In this document: positions 1-10,564 of the stretch, piece after piece
Layout: each line of letters opens with the position of its first letter
Position numbering within the stretch: position 1 is the stretch's first letter
Source of the DNA: Gentiana macrophylla
Lineage: Eukaryota; Streptophyta; Magnoliopsida; Gentianales; Gentianaceae
Direction: 5' to 3'
DNA length: 64,000 nt
Assembly (NCBI GenBank): GCA_026214975.1
Contig: CM047809.1
Coordinates: forward strand, 129,071,470-129,135,469
Notes under the pieces: model-generated
What the model saw: only the letters and a program-made list of their open reading frames with translations
Told to the model about the DNA's origin: nothing
Databases searched by the model: none
Made by a program: the position numbers and the translations under genes

Positions 1-62
1 TTTAAAAATGATGACTTTAAAATATCAAAACAATTGTTAAAAAGTGGGTTTCATTCAATTAC

Positions 63-131
63 CTGCTCCAGGCAACTGGCCGTTTTTAGTATCCCTGCCA
101 TTATGCACAATTTGTTCAAATATATCAGTTT
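63..131 (-). CDS. Possible internal exon of an unidentified minus-strand gene
   Basis: On the minus strand a 69-bp segment is bounded by an AG acceptor and a GT donor (GTAATTG). It is open in one frame, entering and leaving in phase 1, and encodes 22 whole codons including the motif FEQIVHNGRD. With the exon-like segment at 792-912 and the leader-like sequence at 1610-1857 it could be the 5' part of a gene that runs off the left edge of the window. I do not recognise the family. A chance match of splice sites remains possible. Confidence 0.3.
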
Positions 132-791
132 CTGTTATATTGCTACATGTGATGAGTATAGTAAATTGGAACTTGTATAGAGCATACGAAGATTAATGAA
201 AGATGCATTTGTTTCTTGACATTAAGAGGATAAATGTCACCAGATTGTCTAGGCAATACATAACATTAAAATATATTGCTAAGACCAGGCAAACACTTAT
301 ACCAAGCCAGATTCAGGACTAGTATACAAAGGCAGGTTATTGACTAGGCAAACAGTAGACCGATTAACACTAACAAGCACAGTTTCCAAGCAGACTGTCA
401 AGACATGACAACACATTCAGCTCTGACTGAACGAGTTTATTAGCGTACTGATCAAACACAGTTATATATGTTCGAAAGGTTGATTAGCACAAGTATTGAA
501 AAACATATACAAGCATATAAAAATGTGGATAGTAGACAAACACATAACCTCATCCATGTAGACATACAAAACTGGTCCATCTGGTTAAAAGCAAGAAGTT
601 TACATAGAGCAGGGCCTCGTAAATTGCAAGTGCCTCATTATAGATTTAGTGATATTCTCATCCACGACAATTTGAGTCAAGCTGATATTGTAAGTGAGGC
701 TGAAAGAAAATCAGATGGGAAAATATAATCAGAAGAGCATAAAGCTAGGATTAATAAAACAAGTTTTTTGAAGAACAAAGAAATGACTTAC

Positions 792-912
792 TATGTTTGA
801 TCAACTTTAAAAAGTATTTTTGCTTGATGTAAGCTCCCTTTATCCGTTTCCATCCCAAACACACAGTTGGGAGCATCCCGTTAAGAAATCTTCCCATTTC
901 TGTAACTCCAAC
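792..912 (-). CDS. Possible internal exon, same minus-strand gene
   Basis: The minus strand shows a TTGTAG acceptor, 121 bp with one open frame (contains GMLPTVCLGWKRIKG), and a consensus GTAAGT donor. The other two frames contain stops. The reading is rich in Lys and aromatic residues and matches no family I know. The splice consensus is the main support. It sits between the exon candidate at 63-131 and the leader-like sequence near 1.6-1.86 kb on the same strand. Confidence 0.3.
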
Positions 913-1609
913 CTACAATTAAATGTGTATAAATGAATTGTTAATGTTGTGTAAAGATTCAAAGGCATTTGTGTCATTGGAAAAACTGAGCTACCCACAA
1001 GTAGAAAGAGTATAATCCTCTAAAGTCTGCTAGCAAAGAACACATAATAACTCAAAATGAGAACTGAAAAAATTAATTCAACTATTGAAAATACCTTTAA
1101 GAAAAGAATCAAACATCTTTAAGTCATTTCATCGAACATATGATCTGCGATTCACAAAGAAAGAAAATACATGAAAGAAGTTATTGATTACAAGTTTACC
1201 CTATTCTGTCGATTACGGTTTTGGGCTTTTAATTATCTCGTGTTTCCTTCAACCCTATCTTGAGTAGTATCAACATGCTGTTTCAAAACAAGTACTACAA
1301 CAATCGACTAGGACACATTTTAGAATGAATATATAAAGCTAAGAAACTATGGCTTTAATGTAAGATTCCATAGATAGGAACAATCAGACCCCAAAAAAAT
1401 ATATTGCACATGCTAGGTGTTGTTTTTCTTCTAAAGGTACACCAACAGAAAATTAAACTTGAAATTGAGAGCATTCACTCAAACGAAAAGCTTACAACTC
1501 ATAAAGAATCCAAGTAAAATACCAAGACACTCAATGAGGCGGTGCAACTGAGCATATAGACCATTTTATTTATGCGAAATTTCAAATTTCAAAGTATAGA
1601 AAACTACAA

Positions 1610-1857
1610 AATCGAACCATACTCTATCATGCTTAACGATTCCGTGATTGCTACAAAGTCATGTCCCAAGAAACGGCGGCGGTGAGTGAAGCAGCGGCGG
1701 AGAATGAACAACAGAGCGGTGCCGTGGTGGAGGGTGGAGAACGAAGGGTAATAGTTATCAGCGTGTATCAATATTCGATGTTTGAAGATGATCGGCAGCA
1801 GCGGCGAGGGAGAGTGGAGAACGAGCAGCGGCGAAGGGTTTAGGGTTATCGGTGTTT
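1610..1857 (-). other. Probable 5' leader / first exon of the minus-strand gene
   Basis: Read on the minus strand, this GC-richer island begins with a telo-box-like AACCCTAAACCC, common at plant transcription starts. A CCGCCG/CTC-rich stretch follows. The ATGs inside open only tiny reading frames, so the 145-codon open frame across it on this strand is not convincing as protein. A GTTAAG donor-like site follows. A non-coding first exon of the gene to the left is the simplest reading. Bases 913-1609 show nothing recognisable. Confidence 0.3.
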
Positions 1858-2037
1858 GATGGGAAACCGATAAATGTAAATTTGTTTGATTAATTGTTTG
1901 AGGAATGAACGATAGATAATAGATAATAATTTTTTGAAATGGTAATAGATAATAAATGGGAGGGTTGTTTTGTAACAAAATAATTGGGTGGGTTTCTTTT
2001 TTTAGCATATATATAAGTAAATGAGATATTTTATAGT

Positions 2038-2190
2038 GCAACGATTGTAGCTAGGTTATACCAAGTGGCATACATTAGAGTCTCTCATTTTTACTCTCTT
2101 TCACATAATACACTTTTATCGTGTGTGAGAAATTAGAAATGAGTGGTTGTAATGTATGTCACTTGGTAAAACATTTCTACAACGGTTGTA
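2038..2190. mobile_element. Foldback MITE with ~39-bp imperfect inverted ends
   Basis: The left arm (2038-2076) and right arm (2151-2190) are reverse complements with few mismatches; both contain TACCAAGTG and CATACATT. The interior also pairs, so the whole 153 bp can fold as one hairpin. Flanks show only an imperfect 9-bp repeat (TATTTTATA and TATTTTAAA), so the superfamily is uncertain. A 30-bp stretch of its left half (2081-2110) recurs exactly at 47011-47040, in front of the CYP96A-like gene. Confidence 0.7.
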
Positions 2191-2239
2191 TTTTAAAATT
2201 TCATATAAGTAAATAATGAGAGGAAATTTTTTTATGGGG

Positions 2240-2397
2240 CTACTAATAACGGGAAAGATGATAAACAATGACGGGAATTAATATTTTGTCATCATCTTAC
2301 AAAATAATATAGAACCCGTCATTATAACTACCATTTAATGACGTAATTTTGACCCGTCATTAAATTCTCATCATTGATAACCCTTTTTCTTGTAGTG
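2240..2397. mobile_element. Miniature CACTA-like element
   Basis: The right end, read inward on the minus strand, is CACTACAAGAAAAAGGG, the standard CACTA terminus. The left end is a decayed CTACTAATAAC. Between them the subterminal motif AATGACGGG occurs in both orientations (several copies). At about 158 bp it is non-autonomous and has no coding capacity. Confidence 0.6.
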
Positions 2398-2472
2398 GTT
2401 GCAGCGGTTATGGCGGTCACCGGCACAGTACCGGTCCCAGATTTTTCAACACTCATGACGCTAGTCTAAGAT

Positions 2473-2764
2473 GCTCCGATATCAAGTTTGATTTTTAACA
2501 ATAAGAAAGATTTGCTGCCATAGCTCAAGAATGCAAGAGCTAGTTCATTCATTCATATTCAGAATAATAATGTCAACAGTACAAGAATAGAGAATAAGAA
2601 AGATACACAAAATCTATTTTTGGCACACGCCTCAAGGTCTAACAGCTTGGTACACATGTACCCTATGACTCATCACCCTCTTTTCCATTATTTCCACTTA
2701 TATCCTTTACACTTTCAGTTTTCAATACCAAGTTTTTGATGTAGCACAAATAACAATTCTAACA
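2473..2764 (-). mobile_element. Ty1/copia-type LTR with primer-binding site (minus)
   Basis: On the minus strand a 276-bp segment (2764 to 2489) starts TGTTAGAATTG and ends TTGTTAAAAATCA. It is followed at once by TTGATATCGGAGC, a diverged initiator-Met tRNA primer-binding site (2473-2485). This is the order 5' LTR then PBS. No gag-pol follows toward lower coordinates, where the next recognisable sequence is the mini-CACTA, so the element is truncated just after its PBS. Confidence 0.65.
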
Positions 2765-3239
2765 TTTACCTTAATTCTCTCGTATTTTGACCCGAATGAA
2801 CTTGGACGAAACGTGATCAAGTTTAAGTTTTAAGGTCGAGACTCAACTCAATCGGAGATACTGGAGCGTACATGTTTTATTTAGGGACACATGACATCTT
2901 TATTTGGGATTCGATATCACTTGAAAAGCCTCACGGAAGCTGATGTCGATCGATTGAATAAAGAAGTGCTTTTTTTATTAAAAGTAAATATTAGACGGTA
3001 CATTGCATGCAGATATATCACAGTTAAGAACTCTAGGATTTTATGTGTAAAACACACATATGTTTTACACTTAAGTACCCTAAAACTTTTATTTACAATG
3101 TCCATGCAGATTTACTACCTTAAAAATATTCCTTTTTTTAAGGAACATTTAATTTGCAGTTTGAAAGGATACATAGGCATAAAGGATTAAATAAACATTT
3201 GTTTATTTTTTTCAATATTGATCAATTTTGACATTGCAG

Positions 3240-3695
3240 TTTTGAAAGCTGGACAAGACCAAATCACAGTATCATATTCATACAACACCACATTTCCAAA
3301 AGGGACAGATTCATCCTACAAAACCATTCAAATCAAATTATGCTATGCACCAATTAGCCAAAAAGACATGGAGAAAAACAGTGGATAATCTTAAAAAAGA
3401 CAAAACTTGTAAATTCAAGATTGTGGGCCAACCCTATAGTCCCTCTAACAGCACATTCACAAAGACAACAGAGAAAAATGTGCCAATTGCTACCTATTTT
3501 TTAAGGGATTATGCTTATAACTCTGCTAATGAAGAAGTAGGGTTTGGACAAACAAGTGATGATCATAATACTATGAATTTGTTTGAGATTCGGGCTATTT
3601 TGGGGCGACACATGTCGATCAATGTTGCTTCTATATGCTTCTCTGTTTTCTCTTTGGTGTCTTTGTTTGGTGACGATTCCAAAAATCGTCGATGA
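3240..3695 (+). pseudogene. NRT3: Truncated, frameshifted NRT3/NAR2 nitrate-transport accessory gene
   Basis: NRT3 (NAR2) proteins are small secretory-pathway membrane proteins that partner NRT2 for high-affinity nitrate uptake. After a TTGCAG acceptor at 3239 the first frame reads VLKAGQD and then KLCYAPISQKD. The next frame (open from 3345) continues WRKTVDNLKKDKTC, YFLRDYAY, LFEIRAI.GRH and SICFSVFS, the conserved second half of the family. The two frames do not join near 3366-3372, so there is an indel. The first exon, with its signal peptide, is absent from the upstream 470 bp. The C-terminal hydrophobic segment is cut short (ends GDDSKNRR). Retrotransposon-like sequence starts right after the stop. 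I judge it a dead 3' exon. Confidence 0.75.
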
Positions 3696-5439
3696 TAATC
3701 CAGGACTGTTCTCCTAAAGACAACCTGCAAAAAGTCTTAAGAAACACGACAAAAAGATGGAGGTGTTTTGGTGGTGGTTTAAACTGGACTTGAGATGTTA
3801 TTTCTCAAGATGCCTACGTATCCAATGCGGGGATTGGAATCAAGTGTCTGTAGTCCTTAGGAATCTTTTATATAGATGGGCTTGTGCCCTAGGGTTTGCG
3901 TGTAGCGTGTGCAAGATGGAATCTGATTACGGTGTTCCCTAAAGAAAAGTTAAGGATTATTTAATCTCCTTGATTGTAGGAGATAATTGTGTGTATATTT
4001 GAATGTCAAGATTAGAGTATTAAATGTGAAGGATTCTTCCCATATTTATCTGAATTGGAACGTGCGTATAGAGTTTGGTCTGAGAAGGACTCGTGCTGAT
4101 CGGTGAGGCCGGCATGAGCAGGTTTGATCACAAGTACAGGCCGACCTGGAGGGATCGGATGAGTATTTGGGTTTGTACAGTTCGGAGGTCGGCCTTCGAC
4201 ATCGACCGACCCAACGAGGTTTTGAAGAGAGTAGCTGAGCTGGTGTGGCTCGGATATCGGGGGTCTTTGCCTTTGAGGAAGTTTTCTCTATCCTCATTTA
4301 ATGTTGGACTGATAATAAGATGACACGTGGGTAAGGTCAATTCTGGGCATCGTCATAGCCCCCTAGATCCAACTGAGCTCCTGAGGCCAGTTCGGATCTG
4401 TCCTTCTGGGCGACTCGGCGCGGTCATCCCAGACCTGTAAACTTTTGAGTTGTTTTTGATTGTTGTCATTCTGGGATTCGAGGTGTTTTAGCCCATGAGT
4501 GAGCGCTTTTACTGGTGGTTGCACAACTACGCTTAAGAACAAGAAGAAAGATTGTGTTTGCGATCATGAGCTGAGCCGTATAAGGCTGTCTACGTACCCT
4601 TAACTTGTAAGGGTTCAAGCCCAATTTACGTAGTTCTTCGAAAATGAGAGCCCCCTTTTGTCAAGGGTGCGATGCTGCTATTTATAGGGCTATGAGTTGG
4701 TTGTTACCAGGCTGTTGGAAGAGCGGGCAGACTGGGAAACTGTCGAACCGCGATCGGTCTTAGAGTGTAGAGCTAAAGAGCTGACGAAACGAGGGCCTTT
4801 GGCTAGCCGAGAGCTTTGGAGCATAAGAGCGTTGTTTATGAATTTTTTTTGCCTAGTTGTGTTGGCTTTGTTCATGTTGAAGGATGGCGGACTGGAGGGG
4901 TGTATCAAGCTAGCTGCTTGTTGCTTCATTCCCATTGCCTTGAATCATGACAGGAATTGTGATGGTGTGAGGCGGGCTTGATCGTGCTTAGCTCGATCCG
5001 GCCAATTAAGGGGCAGACTGAACGGGCCGAGGGGCCTATCCATTTCTAGGTTTACATATAGGCCAGGTTCGGACTCATGGGCTATTTCCGGAACTGGGGA
5101 ACTTGGCCTGATTCGACACATCAACGTCCCCTTACTCTTTGAGCTTTCGAACGTGTAAGTGAAGGTCATGGTGTAAAGTTGTAACAACTTGATACACCGT
5201 TTGCCGAGGTGACTGTCGCAGAATGATCTACTGAGATAACGTAAGGCTCATTTAGTGTAGTCTGTCGATGTCGTCCTTAGATGGCCACCGGTTTTAAGTG
5301 CGTCAGGCTTGAGAGTGTAAGGACACAAATTTGAGAAAATTCGCTCGGGGCGAGCTTTATATACGGTGTTGAGCTGGAGTCGGGCGTATAAAAGATTTAT
5401 TCGAGGGCTTATCAGACTGACTTCTAGCGTTAAGCTTCT

Positions 5440-5570
5440 CGGTGAGCAGGGCCAGGTCGGACCGACTTCTCACGTGAAAGTTTAAAACGAGCAGGGCCAG
5501 GCTAGTGTTGACTTCTCATTTAAAAGCACGGCGAGCTGGGCCAGGTCGGACTGATTTCTCGAATTATTAA
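5440..5570 (+). repeat. Three-copy ~45-bp minisatellite
   Basis: Three successive diverged units share the core GAGC(A/T)GGGCCAGG followed by GACTTCTC or GATTTCTC. Units begin near 5441, 5487 and 5529. It lies in the decayed retrotransposon-like region, without coding content. Confidence 0.55.
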
Positions 5571-5694
5571 GCGGACGGGCTATGATGCCATTCTATTAAG
5601 CGGACTCAATATACTTTTTAGTTGACATATGCATGTTGAGCCGGGCATGCAAAGCTTAGATTGTCTGTCCTGCAAATTTTATTGAGGCCGTTCT

Positions 5695-6109
5695 GTGGAA
5701 CATGAGGCGATCTCTAGGATGACTAATGTGGAGCTAGCTGACGCTGGCTTCAAGGCCATGGAATACGCAAGCTTTCTTTTCTTACTTGAGTGTTGTACTT
5801 TGATAGTGTTTCTTACTTTGAAGGGAACCTGGAGTGGCCAGGACGTTTTTCCCCTAGCTGGGCAAGTTTACAAGAGATTTGAAAAAGATTGCCGACATGA
5901 GGCAAGGTCGGATTGCTGATTTTGCCAGGGACAATCTCCATAGCAAGGCTTTTTATAAGTTGGGCATAGGTGCGGTCTATGAGAACCGCTTGAAGGACTT
6001 CCCGGAGGGAGTGGACATTGTGTCCGAGTACTCTTGCCGTGTTGTGGCTACTTGTTTCTTGCTTTCTTCAGAGCCACCAGAGTCTAGCCCCCGGATCTTA
6101 GATCAGTAG
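5695..6109 (+). pseudogene. Gag-like remnant in two frames
   Basis: Two overlapping open frames (5695-5919 and 5879-6109) give a hydrophilic, charge-rich reading, including IADFARDN and AFYKLGIGAVYENRLKDFP. This looks like the C-terminal part of an uncharacterised plant transposon gag-like protein. A +1/-1 shift between them shows decay. A further diverged copy of the end of this block occurs at about 6925-7020. The family assignment is an impression only. Confidence 0.3.
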
Positions 6110-6289
6110 GCTTGTGGACTTGTAGTTTTTTGTTTTGAAATTTTATTTCAAATGAAATTGTCATATGTACGATTTGATAATAGAATGAGTATTTCGTTAA
6201 GTTCTCAGCCTTAACTTTATTCTGAGCACTTCTTTAAGTACTTGATTTAACCCGCACTTTCTTTAAGTGCTTCGTTAATGGTGAGGTAT

Positions 6290-7400
6290 CTTGCCCCAGT
6301 ATGCCATGCATTAACTTGTAGGTTTGGATGGCATACTAAAGGTTTTGTCACGTGTTTGCTCGAGTTCGTCCTATAGACAACGAATGCAGTTAAGTCCGAC
6401 TTGCAGACTTAAAGAGATTGGTTTACAAACTCATTGAGTCCGACCCGTGGACATTGGTTTGAGTCCGACTTGGGGTCCTAATGAGCTTGTCCGACAAACT
6501 TTGCTAGTTTGTCCTACGAAGCTCGGTTCGAGTCTGTCCTTCAGACGTAGAATTTATCCTTTTTATTTTGATGCTATTCTTTTGGTATTCTCACAAACCT
6601 ATTTAATTTTGCTTATGTAGGGGACCTTAGTTGGTCAGGAGGTTTTCTGGAGGTTGGGGGAAGCCTCTAATGAGTCTAACGTCAACAAGAAGAAGATTGT
6701 CGAGTTGAGGCAAACCCGAGGGGGGCTCGGGAGAGCTGTCGAGCTCGAAGACAAGGAGATAAAGGCTTTCCAGTATCAGCTTTTGGTCAAAGAGGTGGAG
6801 CCGAAGTCCGTGTCGGGCCAGTTGGATGCGGAGACAAGGGGTAGGGAGTAAGCCGTGTCCGAGCTCCTGACAAAAGTTGTCTGAGCTGGTGAGGTATCTC
6901 CTTTATCACGACGAGCAGGGTCTACGATGAGCGCGTGAAAGACTAAGGAGAGAGTGGACATTGTGTCTATTGGTGCTTCCTTGGCACATTCTTCAGAGCC
7001 ACAGAATCCGACCCTCACGGCTTAGCTTAGGGGCTTTTCTGTTTTGTTTTTGTTTGAACTTATTGTCATATTTTAGCAATGAGAATTTCTGGATTTTGTT
7101 TTTGGAGATATACTTAAGAACTTAATTTATTTAGAATGATTTTTTATTTTTAGCCTACGGCAACGAGGCTTAGGTCGAATATATCTTGAAGATTTGATTT
7201 TAAGCTGGCTCTGTACTACGGAGCTCCGATGTCAGTCCTGTTGACTTAGAATTTTACTCTTGATGAGTTTTCTTAATCCAAATTTCAGTCTTTTGAGTTT
7301 TTCATTTAATAATTGGGACGTCTTGCCCCTCAGTATGCCATGCACTAACTTATAGTTTTTGGATGGCATACTTGATTGTTTGTTGTCTATCTCGAGTTTA
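6290..7400 (+). repeat. Diverged tandem duplication (~1.03-kb period)
   Basis: Sequence ending in GTATGCCATGCA followed by TGGATGGCATACT appears at about 6295-6345 and again at about 7325-7375. Upstream, the block GAGTGGACATTGTGTC and TTCTTCAGAGCCAC occurs near 6010-6075 and again near 6950-7000. The same order and spacing indicate an old tandem duplication of about 1 kb, now strongly diverged. Confidence 0.55.
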
Positions 7401-7814
7401 TCCTGTAGACTTAGTTATTTGAGTCTGTCAAGCAGACTTTATTAGTTTGGTCTATGCCGATCTTGCCGAGTCCGACATGCGGAGCTCAGGTATCACCCGT
7501 AGTGATTTGAGTGGAGTCCGCCCTGCGGAGCTCGGCTTGTCTGGCCTGCAGACAATTTAGCGGGCATGTTTGTTTGATCCGATCGCGCGGGTGCGGATGT
7601 CATATTTTGGAGGACTGAGTCAGAAGTTTTGCTGACTTCGTATATTAAATTTCTGTGAGCTGGTCGGATTTGTCAGATCTTGCGTGTGTTTTACTGAGCC
7701 AGACTGGGTGGGGCTCATGTATCATATTTTGATGGAGCCAGAAGTAATTCTGACTACTTTAGTGAGTTTGAAGTTTTGCAAAATCGATGTATGCGCGTTT
7801 AGAAGAAAAGTTAA

Positions 7815-8374
7815 GAGGAAGTAGACGAGGATTTTGAAATCAGAAAACGGCATCATGCTGATCTCAAATCTGCAATATCTAAATTATCAAACAAGAATTT
7901 GCAGGTACTTTTTGATGTGCTTGTTCAGTTGTATGTTGTCAAGATGTTATATGAGACCATTCTTTTCATGTTTTTATTGGCTGATGACTGATGTTATATG
8001 AGACCATTCTTTAAATGTTTTTGGTGGCTGATGCTCATTTACGTTATTTTAAGCAGATTGGTTTGAGGACGGTCTTTTGTTTCTTTCCTTTGTTGCCTAA
8101 CCTTGCTTTATATTTTTAATCCAGACATATTTGGTATTTCTTGTGATGCAGGGATATGAGCTGTTGCATCAGATGGAACCCTACATCAATCAGGTCTTGA
8201 CATAGAACGATCAAAAAACGAGCAGGCAGCTCTTCACGAAAGAATGCGGAGTATAAAAGACAGATTGATTGAGAAAAGCAGGGATCTTGAGTTCAAAATT
8301 CTGGTCAGAGAAATAGTTCTAAGCTCGGTTCTTTCGATGGCTTTCGTCCCATTATCATGGCGGAGTTCACGATG
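7815..8374 (+). pseudogene. Two-exon gene fragment of unknown family, carried near a Helitron end
   Basis: Exon A (7815-7904) is open for 30 codons (contains EIRKRHHADLKSAISKL) and ends at CAG before a GT donor. A 247-bp intron ends GATGCAG. Exon B (from 8152) continues in phase: GYELLHQMEPYINQV, then after one missing base near 8200 the next frame reads ERSKNEQAALHERMRS and DRLIEKSRDLEFKI to a stop near 8374. The reading is acidic/basic and coiled-coil-like. I do not recognise the protein. One frameshift plus no start codon make this a fragment. A Helitron-type terminus lies 650 bp downstream, so capture by a Helitron is the likely origin. Confidence 0.45.
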
Positions 8375-9022
8375 AGAAAGCTGTTGCTCATCACACGGTG
8401 AACTTGTTGACATCAACAATAAAAGTTGATGCTGAGCAATCCGATCTAAAGTTTTGCTTCAGAATTATTTTACCAAGAAAGAATCATACTTTACAGGTAA
8501 ACTTTAAAGGGTGCTTTTTAATGATTTTTCTTTTTGATGATATATGGACATTGACTCGTATACTTTGTTATGTCAATGCGATATCTTATGCGACTAAACT
8601 TTGTTTAGGTGCATATCATATTAATAACATATTTTATTCAACCATGATGTGTTCCATTTTAAAAAGATAAGATCCTAATACATCAAATGGTTGATCCTTC
8701 TCTTTGTTGGCTTAAACAAGAATTTGTTGACCCTTCTCTTGATTGGCTTAAGCATGAGTTTGATGTAGTTCATTGCTGCTTCTAATTTGACTTCTATGTG
8801 TTGTTTTGGTGTACTTATGAAACTGTTTGTGTTTGATGTTCCTCATAAATAAGGAGGTGAGAGTCAAGTATTTTTTTTGTGTGGCAGTGATGAAGAATTA
8901 TTCAAGAAGGTTCATTGATGACAAGTTTAAGCTAATGGTCAATGGTTAGGAGTTTGATTGGTTCATATTTTTATCCATATACTGAAGTGATTGGTTGTAA
9001 ATTATGTACTGGATTGGGCATA

Positions 9023-9055
9023 CCGTGCCTTGCACGGCATATGTATTGCAACTAG
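9023..9055 (+). mobile_element. Helitron 3' terminus
   Basis: A 6-bp-stem, 3-nt-loop hairpin (CCGTGC CTT GCACGG, 9023-9037) is followed 14 nt later by CTAG (9052-9055) with T next. This is the hallmark 3' end of plant Helitrons (hairpin, then CTRR, inserted at AT). The 5' end was not identified, so element length is unknown. The gene fragment at 7.8-8.4 kb would lie inside it. Bases 8375-9022 carry no other recognisable feature. Confidence 0.6.
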
Positions 9056-9257
9056 TGTTAAAATATAAAGTAATTAAGGAAAATGAAAGGAAATTTGAGA
9101 TCCAGACACCAAATGGAGTAAACCTATAATTTTTTTCAACATGTTATATATGTTATATTGATTTAATAGAGGGAAAAGTTGTGTTTCTAAAGTTGTAGAT
9201 ATATAATTCATATAATCCTTGATATATCTACAACAAAAGCACAACCTCAAGACGTGG

Positions 9258-9419
9258 TGGTGTGGCATTTCTTTAATTAGATACCACATCATATCTAGGT
9301 AGCTAGTGGGATCCTCTTCATATAGATATCATATTATGTGGTGTGACATTTCTTTAATTAGATACCACATCACAGCTAGGTAGCTAGTGAGACCCTCTTC
9401 ATGTAGATATCATATTATG
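9258..9419. repeat. 81-bp tandem duplication
   Basis: Units 9258-9338 and 9339-9419 are near-identical; both contain ATTTCTTTAATTAGATACCA and end CATATTATG. A handful of substitutions separate them. The function is unknown. Confidence 0.85.
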
Positions 9420-10530
9420 AAAGGTTCCGCTGTCGATCACATCACGTTGAAACATTTATCTTATCAGAATTATGATCATAATTGTACATAACATTACTGG
9501 TATATAATTGTGGTGATTGTAACGGTAACATTACATGTATATCATCGAGGTGATTTGAATGAAAAGAGGGCAAAAGCATTGCTTAAGCCATCGACACGAA
9601 AGAGAAAGACTCTATGCAAAATGTATGTATGTAAAGTCTGCGTTGTTTAAACGTTTATAAGAATCTATGCAAAATGTTGAGGGAAAAAGAAGAAGAAGAA
9701 GAATCTATGCATTAATTTAATTTGTGTCCCATAAAAAAGAATTTATATAAATGGCGATACTGCTTTGCATCATAATATGGTTTGGTATGCTTCCGGTTTT
9801 TCAAAGATTTTGAACAAATAAAGTTATTGATTATATATCATAGGCATGTTTAGCAACAAGTTGATTCACGTGATACTTCCATACTATTATGTGAATAAAT
9901 TTACAAACATGAAATGAAATAACAAATTAAATATATTGAAATAATTCTTAGTTCATGCCAAAATAAGATTCCACAAGAAAAAGAAATCTGCCTCATTAGC
10001 CAAATATTATGCAAGCGAATACAATTCATTTTTGATGTAAATAAGGTGAAAGGGGTTAGTCGCTCACAAAGGCAATCCGATCTGTTTGTGGCCGGGTCGT
10101 ATGGTATCTATATATATATTTGATATTATTTTTGTTGATGAGGCTCACTTAGATGTCAATATGCAAGGCCATTTTTTTTCATGCGCGTTGTCCTTGAATG
10201 GAAGAGAATCATAAGTCGGTTTTCTAGAATAGCAAAGACAAGTGGATGAAGAGAATGACGTTGCGACCGGTGAAAAATTGCCTGGATATAAAGGTTTTGA
10301 AGAGGACTATGGGGATTATATATCCACACGGAGTAAGTACTGAATCAGAGCCGGTGGATGCACCGGTAATTATCACAAAGGAAGTGGATGTGCAACAAAA
10401 TCACTAAGGTCAAGCACAAGGGTACCAAGGAAACTAAGACTACAGCTAGCAATACTCAGGGGGGTCAAGGTGAATAAATAAATCACTGTGGGTAAAAGTT
10501 CAAGATATCCATTACGAAACAAATTTAAGA
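9420..10530. other. Non-coding AT-rich stretch
   Basis: No gene, RNA or element ends recognised. It separates the duplicated block from the 3' end of CYP71 copy 1. Confidence 0.4.
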
Positions 10531-10536
10531 GATTAA

Positions 10537-10542
10537 TTTATT
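10537..10542 (-). terminator. Candidate poly(A) signal of CYP71 copy 1
   Basis: AATAAA on the minus strand about 22 nt after the stop codon. It is close for a plant 3' UTR, so a more distal signal may be used. Confidence 0.3.
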
Positions 10543-10564
10543 GCTTTACCGGCGACACCTAAGT

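Larger units (their letters stand above)
3700..7790 (+). mobile_element. Decayed retrotransposon-like region, GC-richer than flanks
   Basis: About 4 kb with clearly higher GC than its surroundings and no long open frame. Two copies of a CTACGTA(T/C)CC-containing motif lie near 3808 and 4590, a motif I associate with non-coding parts of plant retroelements. GTCCGAC/GTCGGAC-type words recur through 6.3-7.6 kb. Two diverged tandem blocks and a small minisatellite are described separately. No reverse transcriptase or integrase reading was found. I infer an old non-autonomous element; exact ends are not visible. Confidence 0.4.

Noticed and set aside
468..728. 86-codon open frame on the plus strand
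   Set aside because: No motif, no splice or leader context, composition like random AT-rich DNA; lies between exon candidates of the opposite strand.
1604..2041. 145-codon minus-strand open frame
   Set aside because: Runs from the MITE border through a leader-like region; low-complexity Ile/Leu/Pro/His reading with no family match. The leader interpretation is simpler.
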